Below are positions 41,568 to 49,654 of a stretch of 64,000 nucleotides of DNA, piece after piece; position 1 is the first letter of the stretch, and each line of letters begins with the position of its first letter. Origin of the DNA: Actinomadura soli. GTDB taxonomy: Bacteria > Actinomycetota > Actinomycetes > Streptosporangiales > Streptosporangiaceae. The notes under the pieces are model-generated. The model was given only the letters and a program-made list of their open reading frames with translations, did not search any database and was not told where the DNA came from. Position numbers and translations under genes: made by a program. Where the stretch lies: the NCBI RefSeq assembly GCF_005889715.1, contig NZ_VCKW01000001.1, forward strand, positions 1 through 64,000. The letters are read 5' to 3'.

Positions 41568-42548
41568 TCACCCGCCGGGGTAGAGGCCGCGCACCTGGGC
41601 GTTCAGCCGGGTGAGTCCGAGCAGCGCGTCGATCGACGGCGTCGGGACGCCGACCTGCCGGGCCAGCTCGGTCACCGACGTCACCAGCGCGTCCAGCTCG
41701 ACGGCCCGGCCCGCGTCGGCGTCCTGGAGCATCGACGTCCGGACGGCGCCGAGCCCGCGGCTGATCGCGTGCCGGTCCTCGGGCTCGCTGTAGATCGGCA
41801 GCCCGATCCGCGCCCCGACCTCCGCCGCCTCCCGCATGCACGCGGTCGCGAACGCGCGCACGAGCGGGTCGTCCAGGATCCGGTCCATGGTCGCGCCGGT
41901 CAGCACCGACAGCGGGTTCAAGGTCATGTTGCCCCACAGCTTGAACCACACGCTCCGCTGGATCTTCTCGGCGACCTCCACCTCGAACCCGGCCCGCCGC
42001 AGCGGCCCGGCGATGGACTCGACCCGCTCGTACCCGCCCCCGCGCGGCTCGCCGAGGATGACCCGCTCACCCGCCGTATGCCGGACGACGCCCGGCTCGG
42101 GACACGACGCCGACAGATGCAGGACGCTGCCGACGACCTGCCGCGGCGGCAGCATGACCGACACCACCCCTCGGGGGTCGGTCGAGTTCAGCCGGATGTC
42201 CTGGTCGAGGCCGTAGAAGAACCACCACGGGACGCCGTTCATGGCGGGCACGATCACGCTCCAGGCCCCGACGAGCTTCGCGATCGCACCGGCGGCCGCG
42301 GGCAGCGCGGTCGCCTTGACCGCGATGACCACCACGTCCTGCGGGCCCAGCTCGGCGGGGTCCTCCACCACGTCCACCGGGATGGGCTCGGACCGTCCGG
42401 CCTCGTCCACCAGCACCAGCCCGCCCCGCTTCCGGACGGCCTTCAACGTCGCCCCGCGCGCGACCGCCACCACGTCGACGCCGGCCCGGGCGAGCCGCGC
42501 CGCGATCAGCCCGCCGACGGCCCCCAGCCCGAACACGCAGACCCTCAT
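41568..42548 (-). CDS. Ketopantoate reductase-family protein (ApbA/PanE)
   Basis: The 326-residue protein starts with a Rossmann motif, VCVFGLGAVGGLIAARLARA. It has DVVVIAVKATALPAAAGAIA, NGVPWWF (catalytic Asn and substrate loop), and VWFKLWGNMTLNPLSVLTGA with the catalytic Lys. PanE reduces 2-dehydropantoate to pantoate; divergent members act on other 2-oxo acids. Location next to a 2-hydroxy-acid dehydrogenase suggests the latter. GAGGAGGG precedes ATG 42548. Confidence 0.85.
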   Translation of the reverse strand: MRVCVFGLGAVGGLIAARLARAGVDVVAVARGATLKAVRKRGGLVLVDEAGRSEPIPVDVVEDPAELGPQDVVVIAVKATALPAAAGAIAKLVGAWSVIVPAMNGVPWWFFYGLDQDIRLNSTDPRGVVSVMLPPRQVVGSVLHLSASCPEPGVVRHTAGERVILGEPRGGGYERVESIAGPLRRAGFEVEVAEKIQRSVWFKLWGNMTLNPLSVLTGATMDRILDDPLVRAFATACMREAAEVGARIGLPIYSEPEDRHAISRGLGAVRTSMLQDADAGRAVELDALVTSVTELARQVGVPTPSIDALLGLTRLNAQVRGLYPGG

Positions 42549-42729
42549 GGACGCCCTCCTCAGTTCGACGGCGGCGGGAGGCCCCGGCGGCCGCCGATCA
42601 ACCGGCCCGAGTTCAGGAATCGGTACGCGGACCGCACGGCCAGAGCCGTCCGATTCATGATCGCCAGCATCCAGCGGAAGCCGCACCCCGTCAACGCCCT
42701 GTTTTCAGGGGGTTTCGCGTCCGTCCCCT

Positions 42730-42760
42730 TGACCTCAAGCGCGGTCGAGTTCCTACCGTG
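42730..42760 (+). promoter_or_regulatory. MerR-type promoter with 19-bp spacer
   Basis: -35 TTGACC (42730-42735) and -10 TACCGT (42755-42760) are 19 bp apart. The spacer carries an imperfect inverted repeat (ACCTCAAG against CGAGTT). Over-long spacers with a central dyad are the signature of promoters activated by MerR-family proteins. No merR gene adjoins; the nearest is at 46163. Confidence 0.55.
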
Positions 42761-42780
42761 GCCAATGATCGACAAGCCGC

Positions 42781-42808
42781 GGCGGCTCGCCGAGACCCGA
42801 GCCGCCGC
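42781..42808 (+). repeat. 10-bp stem hairpin in the 5' UTR
   Basis: CGGCGGCTCG (42781-42790) pairs with CGAGCCGCCG (42799-42808) around an 8-nt loop. It falls after the predicted start of transcription and directly before the GGGGGAGGG ribosome site of the gene at 42830, so it may affect translation or mRNA stability. Confidence 0.5.
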
Positions 42809-42829
42809 TCCAGGGGGAGGGCGAGACCA

Positions 42830-43747
42830 ATGAGTGAGATTTCCGGGACCAACGACGTCCGCCCCGCCGTGACCGTGATCGGTCTGGGCGAGATGGGCAC
42901 CGCGCTGGCGACCGCCTTCCTGGACGGCGGCCACCCGACCACCGTCTGGAACCGGACGCCCGGCAAGGCCGACGCCCTGGTGTCCAAGGGGGCGCGACGG
43001 GCCGGGACCGTCCGCGAGGCTGTGGCCGCCGGCCCGCTGGTGGTCGTCAACGTGAAGGGCAACACCGCTGCCCGCGACATCTTGGAGTCGGCGGGCACCG
43101 CCCTGGCCGGACGGGCCGTGGTCAACCTGACCGACGGGACGTCCGCAGAGGTCACCGCCGTCGCCGAGTGGGCCGCCGACCAGGGCGCGCACTATCTGCA
43201 CGGCCAGATCATGACGATCGCCCCAGGCATCGGCCACCCGGACGCCGTCGTCTTCTACGGCGGAGAGAAGGCCGTCTACGACCGCTTTCACCCGGCCCTG
43301 CGGCTCCTGAGCGGCCGCGCAAGCCTGATCGCCGACGACCCGCGCGCGCCGGTCCTGTACGGGATGGCCGTGCACGGCACCATGTGGGGAACGCTGAACG
43401 GCTTCCTTCACGCCGCCGCACTGCTGTCGAACGAGGGAATCCAGGTGAGCCGATTCCTGGAGGACGCCACCCCCTCGGTCTCCGCGCTGCTGTCCTTCCT
43501 GCCGTCCATCGCCGAGGCGGTCGACCGCAACGATCACGCGGTGGAGTACGGCGCCCTCAAGCACCACCTCCCCTCGGTAGAAGACCTCTTCCAGGAGAGC
43601 CGGTCCCGAGGCATCGACGACGATCTCCCCGCCTACACCCTGGCCCTAGTAGCCAAGGCCATAGACGAGGGCCACGCCAACGACAACTACTCCCGCCTGA
43701 TAGACCACTTCACCAACCCCCAGAACGGCCCGACCACGACACCCTGA
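42830..43747 (+). CDS. NAD(P)-dependent oxidoreductase, imine reductase-like
   Basis: The 305-residue protein has a beta-hydroxyacid dehydrogenase Rossmann start (VTVIGLGEMGTALATAFLDG) with WNRTPGKAD, which favours NADPH. It then has VVNLTDGTSAEV, HYLHGQIMTIAPGIGHPDAV and YGGEKAVYD, a pattern found in bacterial imine reductases and related enzymes where the beta-HAD catalytic Lys is absent. The substrate is unknown. The promoter at 42730-42760 suggests induction through a MerR-type activator. Confidence 0.82.
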   Translation: MSEISGTNDVRPAVTVIGLGEMGTALATAFLDGGHPTTVWNRTPGKADALVSKGARRAGTVREAVAAGPLVVVNVKGNTAARDILESAGTALAGRAVVNLTDGTSAEVTAVAEWAADQGAHYLHGQIMTIAPGIGHPDAVVFYGGEKAVYDRFHPALRLLSGRASLIADDPRAPVLYGMAVHGTMWGTLNGFLHAAALLSNEGIQVSRFLEDATPSVSALLSFLPSIAEAVDRNDHAVEYGALKHHLPSVEDLFQESRSRGIDDDLPAYTLALVAKAIDEGHANDNYSRLIDHFTNPQNGPTTTP

Positions 43748-43812
43748 CCAAGCACCACGGCTCGTCCACCCTCCGTACGATCGACCCACCGTCCACCGAC
43801 CAAGGAGCGAAG

Positions 43813-44007
43813 ATGACCTGCTGGGACCGCCCCCTCACCTGGCAGGAATTCCTCGCGATAGACGAGGACGAGCGCCGCGCACGGGCTTGGTGGGCGGCGT
43901 CTGGTGATCATGGTGTGGTGTCGGATGCGGGCGTGGCCGGGAGGCGGCGGTGCAGGAGCAGGCCGGCGAGGGGGAGGAGCGCGATGAGGAGGCCGAGGGC
44001 GGCGTAG
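43813..44007 (+). pseudogene. Truncated gene start, Uma2-like N-terminus
   Basis: AAGGAG lies 5 nt before ATG 43813. The first 24 residues, with RPLTWQEFLAIDEDERRAR, resemble the N-terminus of Uma2-family (DUF820) PD-(D/E)xK proteins (P-L-T-x-E-E-F-L-A-L). After this the frame runs antisense through the 3' end of the MFS gene and ends at 44007 as low-complexity sequence. It looks like the 5' stub of a gene cut by a rearrangement. The family assignment is tentative. Confidence 0.4.
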
Positions 44008-45107
44008 CCGTAGGTGAGCGTGGCGGCGGTGGCGACCGCGGCGACGAGGAGGGGGCCGCCGGCGTCGCCGAGTTCGCGGCCGAGTTCGGCGGCGCCCATG
44101 GTCTGGCCGATGCGCTCGCGGGGCGTCCGGGCGGCGAGGGCGGCGAAGCCGAGCGGGGTGATGAGCCCGGTCCCGGTGCCGATCAGCACGGCCGCGGCCA
44201 GGATGCCGGGCAGCCCGGGCAGCGTCGCGGCGGCCAGGCCCGCCGCGGTGACGAGCAGTCCGGTCCGGATGCCGGTCCGGGTGGTCAGGCGTCCGTCGTC
44301 CAAGGCGCGTCCGGCCCTTGGCTGGACGAGGGCGGCGCACAGGGCCAGGACGGAGACGGCCGCGCCGGTGGCGACGGTGCCCAGATCGGCGGCGCGGCCG
44401 GAGACCGGCAGGAACCCGACGCCGACCGAGAGCGCGGCCGTCGCGGCGGCCAGCGCGCAGGTCGGGGCGAGGAAGGCCGGATCGGCCAGGCGCCGGGCGA
44501 GGTCGAGGACCGTCTGCCGCTTCTTGGGCAGCGGCGGCACGGCGGGCACGGTCAGCGCCGCCCACGCGGCCACCGCCGCGCCCAGCGCGGCGAGGACCGC
44601 GAACAGCAGCCGTAGTCCGCCGCCCCACACCAGCAGCCCGCCCAGCAGCGGGCCGAGTGTGTACCCGATCGACTTGTAGAACCCGTACCCGCCGAAGGCG
44701 CGCCCCAGCCCGGCGGTCTGGTTCAGCCGGGCCACCAGCGCCGAGGCCGACGGCGAGAACGCCGACGCCGCGGCGCCCTGTCCCAGGCGGGCGGCCCACA
44801 GCCAGCCGGGGCTGTCGAAGACCACGTAGAGGGCGGAGGCGAACGCGAACGCCACCAGACCGCCGAGCAGGACGGGACGGGCCCCGATCCGGTCGGAGAG
44901 GCTGCCGAACAGCGGCTTGAGCAGCACCTCCGCACCGTCGTACAGGGCCAGCAGGCCGCCCAGGACGAGCAGCGAGGTCACGGCGTCGTCGGAGAAACCG
45001 CCGAGGTTGGCGGCGATCCCGTGCGCGCCGAACGCGGTGGTGAACCCCGCCGCATACAGCGGCCACATCTGCCGGGCAGGTGCGGCGGCCCGGGCTCGGC
45101 CGGTCAT
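43908..45107 (-). CDS. MFS transporter linked to ChrB-like gene
   Basis: A 399-residue 12-TM major facilitator. Loop 2-3 has KPLFGSLSDRIGARPVLLGG, the central loop has VPPLPKKRQTVLDLARRL, and the C-half has GTGTGLITPLGFAALAARTP with RERIGQTMGAAELGRELGDA. The start ATG 45107 overlaps the upstream ChrB-like stop (ATGA). This MFS-ChrB pair recurs in actinobacteria. It is not the ChrA chromate pump, and the exported substrate is unknown. Confidence 0.85.
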   Translation of the reverse strand: MTGRARAAAPARQMWPLYAAGFTTAFGAHGIAANLGGFSDDAVTSLLVLGGLLALYDGAEVLLKPLFGSLSDRIGARPVLLGGLVAFAFASALYVVFDSPGWLWAARLGQGAAASAFSPSASALVARLNQTAGLGRAFGGYGFYKSIGYTLGPLLGGLLVWGGGLRLLFAVLAALGAAVAAWAALTVPAVPPLPKKRQTVLDLARRLADPAFLAPTCALAAATAALSVGVGFLPVSGRAADLGTVATGAAVSVLALCAALVQPRAGRALDDGRLTTRTGIRTGLLVTAAGLAAATLPGLPGILAAAVLIGTGTGLITPLGFAALAARTPRERIGQTMGAAELGRELGDAGGPLLVAAVATAATLTYGYAALGLLIALLPLAGLLLHRRLPATPASDTTP

Positions 45108-45676
45108 CGGCCCTCCTGTAATCCGGGCATCTCGTGCAGTGCGGCGAACACACGCTCGGCGTAGTCCTCGCACAGGGCCGTGCATTCGCGCAGCCGCCCG
45201 GCGGCTTCGGACGCCTCCGGGGCCCCGAAGACGTCCCGCGCCGTCAGTTCGCGGTGCCAACGTCGCAGCCGCTCCAGCGACTGCTCCTCTTCCTCCAGTT
45301 CGGCCAGGGTGAACTTGCCGATGGAGGTCTCCTTGGCCAGTTCGGCTTCGAATTTTCCGCAGTCGGCGAGGAACTCCGCCCAGTCCGCCGACCGCGCCGC
45401 CGTGAACATCTCCCGCAGCCGCTCGGCATCACCGCTGTCACGCCCGGCCGCGGTGAGCGTGACGAACTTGCCGCCGGCCTGCCCGGTCAGCTCGCGGGCG
45501 CGCGCGACGCCGTCGGCGAACACCGGCACGTCCGGCACCGCCCACACACCCTGCCCGAGCGAGAGCGCCCCCATCCTCCGCAGCTCCCGCCACACCGCCA
45601 CCCGGTGCCGGGACGGCTCCGCCGGAACCTTCACCACGAACACGAGCCACCGGCCCGCCACATCGGCATTGGACAC
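45104..45676 (-). CDS. Chromate resistance protein ChrB N-terminal domain-like
   Basis: The 190-residue product has WLVFVVKVPAEPSRHRVAVW, RELRRMGALSLGQGVWAVPD and later EFLADCGKFEAELAKET, the pattern of the ChrB N-terminal domain, thought to act as a chromate-sensing regulator. The separate C-terminal ChrB domain is absent. GTG 45676 has no strong ribosome site; a dyad at 45686-45701 lies just upstream and may be its operator. It is the first gene of an operon with the MFS transporter. Confidence 0.78.
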   Translation of the reverse strand: MSNADVAGRWLVFVVKVPAEPSRHRVAVWRELRRMGALSLGQGVWAVPDVPVFADGVARARELTGQAGGKFVTLTAAGRDSGDAERLREMFTAARSADWAEFLADCGKFEAELAKETSIGKFTLAELEEEEQSLERLRRWHRELTARDVFGAPEASEAAGRLRECTALCEDYAERVFAALHEMPGLQEGR

Positions 45677-45685
45677 AGCATGAAA

Positions 45686-45701
45686 TGTAGCAGCGGTTAC
45701 A
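45686..45701. promoter_or_regulatory. TGTA...TACA dyad upstream of the ChrB-like gene
   Basis: TGTAGCAGCGGTTACA is symmetric at 12 of 16 positions with outer arms TGTA/TACA and starts 10 bp upstream of GTG 45676. It is a candidate autoregulatory site. Confidence 0.4.
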
Positions 45702-45753
45702 AGTGGCAGGGTGACGTGTGGTGGTCGCGGATGGCTATCTCGGAGCCGAAGGG

Positions 45754-45785
45754 TTGTATCCAGTACTGGGGTACCGGCTTACCGT
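45754..45785 (+). promoter_or_regulatory. MerR-type promoter with 20-bp spacer
   Basis: -35 TTGTAT (45754-45759), -10 TACCGT (45780-45785), spacer 20 bp with the dyad CCAGTAC...GTACCGG (one mismatch). The -10 is 6 nt before ATG 45792, so the transcript is probably leaderless. The MerR regulator encoded second in this operon is the likely activator. Confidence 0.65.
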
Positions 45786-45791
45786 GAAGAC

Positions 45792-46166
45792 ATGGAACTT
45801 CAGCAGATACCGGACGATCACGGGTGGGCGGCGGAGGCGTGCACGCTGCCGACCGCCGAGCGGCCGCTGCGCGAGGCCGAGTTCGACGCGTTGTTCGCCG
45901 AGGCGGTGACCGCCGTCCAGCCCGATGGGCCGGGCCGGGTGCGGCTGGAGCTGCGCCCAGACCCGCGGGTGGCCGGGCGGGCCGCCGAGCTGGCAGCCCG
46001 CGAGACCGGCTGCTGCTCCTTCTTCACCTTCACCCTGACCGCCACCGGTGGTGCGCTGGCGCTGCAGGCCAGTGTCGATGAGCGGCATAACGCGGTGCTG
46101 GACGCCCTGGCTGCCCGCGCCATCCGGATCAGCACGTCCGACGGCACCTCGGAGACGCGGCCGTGA
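45792..46166 (+). CDS. Small hypothetical protein of a MerR operon (GCCSF motif)
   Basis: The 124-residue protein starts MELQQIPDDHGWAAEACTLP and has AARETGCCSFFTFTLT. Vicinal cysteines followed by Ser-Phe-Phe are a conserved feature of this actinobacterial protein group, found next to MerR regulators. It may bind a metal or thiol-reactive compound; no function is established. It overlaps the MerR start by four bases (GTGA) and is expressed from the MerR-type promoter upstream. Confidence 0.72.
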   Translation: MELQQIPDDHGWAAEACTLPTAERPLREAEFDALFAEAVTAVQPDGPGRVRLELRPDPRVAGRAAELAARETGCCSFFTFTLTATGGALALQASVDERHNAVLDALAARAIRISTSDGTSETRP

Positions 46167-46708
46167 CCGTTCCGACCACCGATGGCGGCGGGGGCGGCTG
46201 GTTGCGCAGCGGGCAGGTCGCGGCCGCGGCCGGGGTGAACCGGCAGACGCTGCGCTACTACGAGCGGCGCGGCCTGCTGCGCGAGCCGGAGCGGACGCCG
46301 GGCGGGCACCGGCTGTATCCGGCCGAGGCGGTGACGCTGCTCCAGGTGATCAAGACCGCGCAGCGGCTGGGTTTCACTCTGGAGGAGGTCGCCGGTCTCC
46401 TGGAGGCCGGGACTCACCGGCACGGGCGGCGGCGCGGGCGTCCGGACGCCGGGTTGCGGGAGAGCGCCCGTGCCAAGCTCACCGAGGTCGAAGCCAAGAT
46501 CACCGACCTGCGGGTCATCGCTGGGACGCTGCGCCAGGCCCTGGAGGCCGGATGTGACGATCTGGTCGCCTGCGCTGCGGAGGAGGGCTGCCCGCTGCCA
46601 TTCGCCGACCTGGCCGGAGCCGACACCGAAGCCGATGCCGCGGAACCGGGCAACGGTGAGAAGGGCATCGAGGTCACCGTCCGTTGCGCAGATACGGCAT
46701 GCGGATAG
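46163..46708 (+). CDS. MerR-family metal-type regulator
   Basis: The 181-residue protein has the MerR HTH (LRSGQVAAAAGVNRQTLRYY, ERRGLLREP, GGHRLYPAEAVTLL), a dimerisation helix, and a Cys-rich end: GCDDLVACAAEEGCPLP at about 132-148 and CADTACG at the C-terminus. This places it near heavy-metal responsive MerR proteins, though the cysteine pattern is not that of classical mercury MerR. It should bind the dyad at 45760-45779. Confidence 0.85.
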   Translation: MTVPTTDGGGGGWLRSGQVAAAAGVNRQTLRYYERRGLLREPERTPGGHRLYPAEAVTLLQVIKTAQRLGFTLEEVAGLLEAGTHRHGRRRGRPDAGLRESARAKLTEVEAKITDLRVIAGTLRQALEAGCDDLVACAAEEGCPLPFADLAGADTEADAAEPGNGEKGIEVTVRCADTACG

Positions 46709-46709
46709 G

Positions 46710-46721
46710 CAAAATATTTTG
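46710..46721. promoter_or_regulatory. CAAAATATTTTG palindrome, TetR operator candidate
   Basis: A perfect 12-bp A+T-rich palindrome stands out in GC-rich DNA, 14 bp before ATG 46736 of the TetR gene, with TATTAT (46723-46728) overlapping the promoter area. It is probably the autoregulatory operator. Confidence 0.55.
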
Positions 46722-46735
46722 GTATTATTTTCTGT

Positions 46736-47329
46736 ATGACGCAGCACGCCGATGCCGATACGAGACGTGGCCAGGTCGCTTCCGCGCTCGTGACCGTGGT
46801 CGCCGAACGCGGGCTGGCCCGGACCACGCTGGCTGACGTCGCACGGACGGCCGGTGTTTCCGTGGGTCTTGTCCAGCGCTACTTCCGCTCCAAGGACGAG
46901 CTGCTCAGGTTCGGGATCGAGTACGTCTACCGGCGCGCCGAGGAGCGCGCCGCCGCCGTGCCGGTCCGGTTGCCGATCCGCGAGTTCGTCGTGCGGTTGA
47001 TGGAGATGTTCCTGCCGATGACGGACGAGCGGGGCGCAGAACTGCGGGTCTGGCTGAGCTTCGTCCAGGCGTCGCTCACCGACCCCGGCATGGCCGCGAT
47101 CCACCGGGACACCACCGCGCGGCTCCTCCGAGGCGTCGAGGAGGCGTTGCGGGGCGCGCAACGGGCCGGGGAGCTTGGCGCTGGCGTCGACGTCGAGGCG
47201 GAGGCGGCGGCGCTGGTGGCGTTCGTGGACGGCCTGTCCCTGCACCACGCGGCGACCGGGGACGGGTTCGACGCGTCCAGCATCAGCGCCGCGTTGGCCG
47301 CCTACGTCGACCGGCTGTTCGGCCGATGA
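46736..47329 (+). CDS. TetR-family regulator
   Basis: The 197-residue protein has the TetR HTH (ASALVTVVAERGLARTTLAD, VARTAGVSVGLVQRYFRSKD) and a C-terminal BetI-like helical domain (LLRGVEEALRGAQRAGEL). It starts at ATG 46736 next to an A+T-rich palindrome and overlaps the Sap-family membrane gene by ATGA, so it probably controls that gene and itself. Confidence 0.88.
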   Translation: MTQHADADTRRGQVASALVTVVAERGLARTTLADVARTAGVSVGLVQRYFRSKDELLRFGIEYVYRRAEERAAAVPVRLPIREFVVRLMEMFLPMTDERGAELRVWLSFVQASLTDPGMAAIHRDTTARLLRGVEEALRGAQRAGELGAGVDVEAEAAALVAFVDGLSLHHAATGDGFDASSISAALAAYVDRLFGR

Positions 47330-48069
47330 GCGCGACGCTGGCGCTGGCGCTCGCCGGGCTGGGGCTGCTGGACAGCACCAGCTTCGGCACCCTGCTGATC
47401 CCCATCTGGCTGCTGCTCACCCCAGGCCGGGTGCGCACCGGACGGATCCTCATCTACCTGGCCACGGTCGCGGTGTTCTACTTCTGCGTCGGCGTCCTTC
47501 TGGTGCTGGGGGCCGATGCCGCGCTGGAGGCGGTCCGGGGAGCCCTTGCGGACGTTCCCCCGACGCAGCTGCGGATCGCGCAGCTCGTGCTCGGTCTCGT
47601 CGTGATCGTCTGGAGCTACCGGCTGGAGGCCCGCGCGCGCAGAAGGGCGGGCAGGCCGGGGCGTCTGCAGCGCTGGCGGACGGCGGCGATGACGGGCGGC
47701 GCGGCGGAAGGCGAGGCCGTGGGCGGCGGGGGCGTGCGCGGGCTGATGAGCCTCGCGCTGGTGGCCACGTCGCTGGAGGTCGTCACGATGGTGCCCTATC
47801 TGGCGGCCATCGGGCTCATCGCCAACGCCGACCTGACCTGGCAGGTCACCGGCGGGGCGTTGGCCGGCTACTGCGCCGTGATGGTCCTCCCGGCGGTCCT
47901 GCTCGGCGCCGTCCGGATCGCCGCGCACGCCAGGGCCGAGCCGGTGCTGCGGCGCATCAACGACTGGTTCACCCGCAACAGCGCCAAAGCCCTCGGGTGG
48001 ACGGTCGGCGGGATCGGCATCGGCATGGCCCTCAACGCCGTGATCGCCCTCATCACCGAACCCGCCTGA
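47326..48069 (+). CDS. GAP/Sap-family integral membrane protein
   Basis: The 247-residue protein has six hydrophobic segments, with ALALAGLGLLDSTSFGTLLI, PIWLLL, LIYLATVAVFYFCVGVLLVL and VATSLEVVTMVPYLAAIGLI. This matches GAP (Sap, sulfolipid-1-addressing protein) family members, which move lipids such as glycopeptidolipid or sulfolipid precursors in mycobacteria. The substrate here is unknown. It is co-transcribed with the TetR gene. Confidence 0.8.
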   Translation: MSATLALALAGLGLLDSTSFGTLLIPIWLLLTPGRVRTGRILIYLATVAVFYFCVGVLLVLGADAALEAVRGALADVPPTQLRIAQLVLGLVVIVWSYRLEARARRRAGRPGRLQRWRTAAMTGGAAEGEAVGGGGVRGLMSLALVATSLEVVTMVPYLAAIGLIANADLTWQVTGGALAGYCAVMVLPAVLLGAVRIAAHARAEPVLRRINDWFTRNSAKALGWTVGGIGIGMALNAVIALITEPA

Positions 48070-48076
48070 ACCTCCG

Positions 48077-48901
48077 CTAGGCCCGTTCTTCCACGGCCGG
48101 TGCCTGGGACGCCTCGGGGAGGAGCGTCTCGCGGGACACCTCTCCTGCGGCGGCGAGGGCGCGTCCTACGGGGTAAGCGTGGGCGCTTGCCGGGAGGTCT
48201 CCGCTGTGACCGCTGAGCATCACGTCGACTCCGCCCACGGTGCCGTCCGGGACGGTGGGACGGGGCAGACGCCGCAGTGTCTGGCGGGCGACCGCCTCCG
48301 CGCTGTCGTACAGGGCCGTGCCCGCGGGCAGACGCTGCAGGATCTCCGGTGCGACCAGGGGGTAATGCGTGCAGCCGAGGACAACGGCGTCGCAGTGTTC
48401 GGGGGTTCGCCCGGCCGCGTCGTCGATCGCCTCGGACGCGGCGGCCACGTCCCCGTGGTCGATCGCCTCCGCCAGCCCGGGGCAGGCGACCTGCTCGACC
48501 GGCTTGCCGTTCGCGAACTCGGCGATCAGTCGGGCCTGGTAGCTGCTCGCCGTCGTCCGGACGGTCGCCCACACCGCGATGCTCCGGCCCGCCGCCGCGG
48601 CCGGTTTCACGGCGGGAACGGTCCCGATCACGGGAACCCCGGGCTCGAACTCCTCGCGCAGGACGTCGATCGCGGTGACCGTGGCGGTGTTGCAGGGCAC
48701 CACGATCGCCTCCGCGTCGCGTCGGACCGCGGCCTGAGCGGCGCTGAGCAGACGGTCGGTGATGAAGGACGTGGTTTTCGGGCCCCACGGCGCGCCTTCG
48801 GGGTCCATGAGGAGGAGCAGATCGAGCTGCGGAGCGAGATGCCGCAGCCAACCGGCGGTGGAGAGGAGCCCGAGCCCCGAGTCGATCAATGCCACCTTCA
48901 C
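48077..48901 (-). CDS. murI: Glutamate racemase-like protein
   Basis: The 274-residue protein has the Asp/Glu racemase pair of catalytic cysteines: VVPCNTATV (Cys70) and GCTHYP (Cys177), with ALIDSGLGLLSTAGWLRHLA at the N-terminus. Cofactor-independent glutamate racemase supplies D-glutamate for peptidoglycan. Divergence from canonical MurI in the first strand (IDSGLGLLS rather than F-D-S-G-x-G-G-L-T) leaves open a second racemase of similar type. GTG 48901 starts just before the first beta strand. Confidence 0.75.
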   Translation of the reverse strand: MKVALIDSGLGLLSTAGWLRHLAPQLDLLLLMDPEGAPWGPKTTSFITDRLLSAAQAAVRRDAEAIVVPCNTATVTAIDVLREEFEPGVPVIGTVPAVKPAAAAGRSIAVWATVRTTASSYQARLIAEFANGKPVEQVACPGLAEAIDHGDVAAASEAIDDAAGRTPEHCDAVVLGCTHYPLVAPEILQRLPAGTALYDSAEAVARQTLRRLPRPTVPDGTVGGVDVMLSGHSGDLPASAHAYPVGRALAAAGEVSRETLLPEASQAPAVEERA

Positions 48902-49027
48902 GCCGGTCAAGCTATCAAGCCCGCCCGGACGGCCGCGCGGTCGGTCCGGCCGATTTGAGCCAGTGGGGGAGCGTGCCCGGTTTGCGCCTTTAGCCTCGAA
49001 TGAGGGCAAGTGCTTTTCTGGGGCGTC

Positions 49028-49572
49028 ATGCGGTCTCGGATTCTTGGCCCACTTGAGGTGGCGGACGGCGAAGCGCGTCTCGCAATTGGCGGACCGCAGC
49101 AGCAGGCGTTGCTGGCCGTACTTCTGTTACACGCCAACCGGGTCGTTTCGACCGATCGGCTGATCGAACATCTGTGGGCGGATCAGGCTCCTTCCGCGGC
49201 GCGCGAGTTATTGCAGGGATGTGTCGCACGGCTCCGCCGGGTGAGCTCGACCGGGACCGGTTCGAGGAATTGACCACAGCCGCGCACGCGCTCGCGGGCG
49301 ACGATTCCATGACCGCCCTGGACGAGCGGTCGGCGCTGTTGACGCAGGCCCTCGCGCTGTGGTGCGTTCCCGTCCTGGACGGGCTCTCGCTGGACGCGTG
49401 CATGCCGGAGGCCCTGCGCGTGGAGGAGGACAGGCTCGCGGCACTTGAGGAACGCGTCGAGGTCGACCTGCGGTTGGGCCGGCACGTCGACGTCGTCGGT
49501 GAGCTGCGGTCCTACGCACGGCTCCATCCGCTGCGCGAGCGTTTCTGGGACACAAGGGCGGGACGATGGTGA
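49028..49572 (+). pseudogene. SARP/AfsR-type regulator, frameshifted and truncated
   Basis: ATG 49028 opens RILGPLEVADGEARLAIGGP and VSTDRLIEHLWADQ, ending with VARLRR: the OmpR-like DNA-binding domain of SARP regulators. The protein then shifts frame near 49235-49245. In the other frame, PPGELDRDRFEELTTAAHAL continues through the BTAD domain to LHPLRERFWD and stops at 49572. About 20 residues of the usual linker are missing at the junction, which lies in a repeated CGCCGG, and the end of BTAD is lost. It is a decayed pathway-specific activator. Confidence 0.75.
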
Positions 49573-49654
49573 TGACGGCGGCGGGAGATTGACCATTTCG
49601 CTTTCGTGAAATTGTCAGGGGACGTATCCCCCTGAATGTCACCGAGGAGTGACC

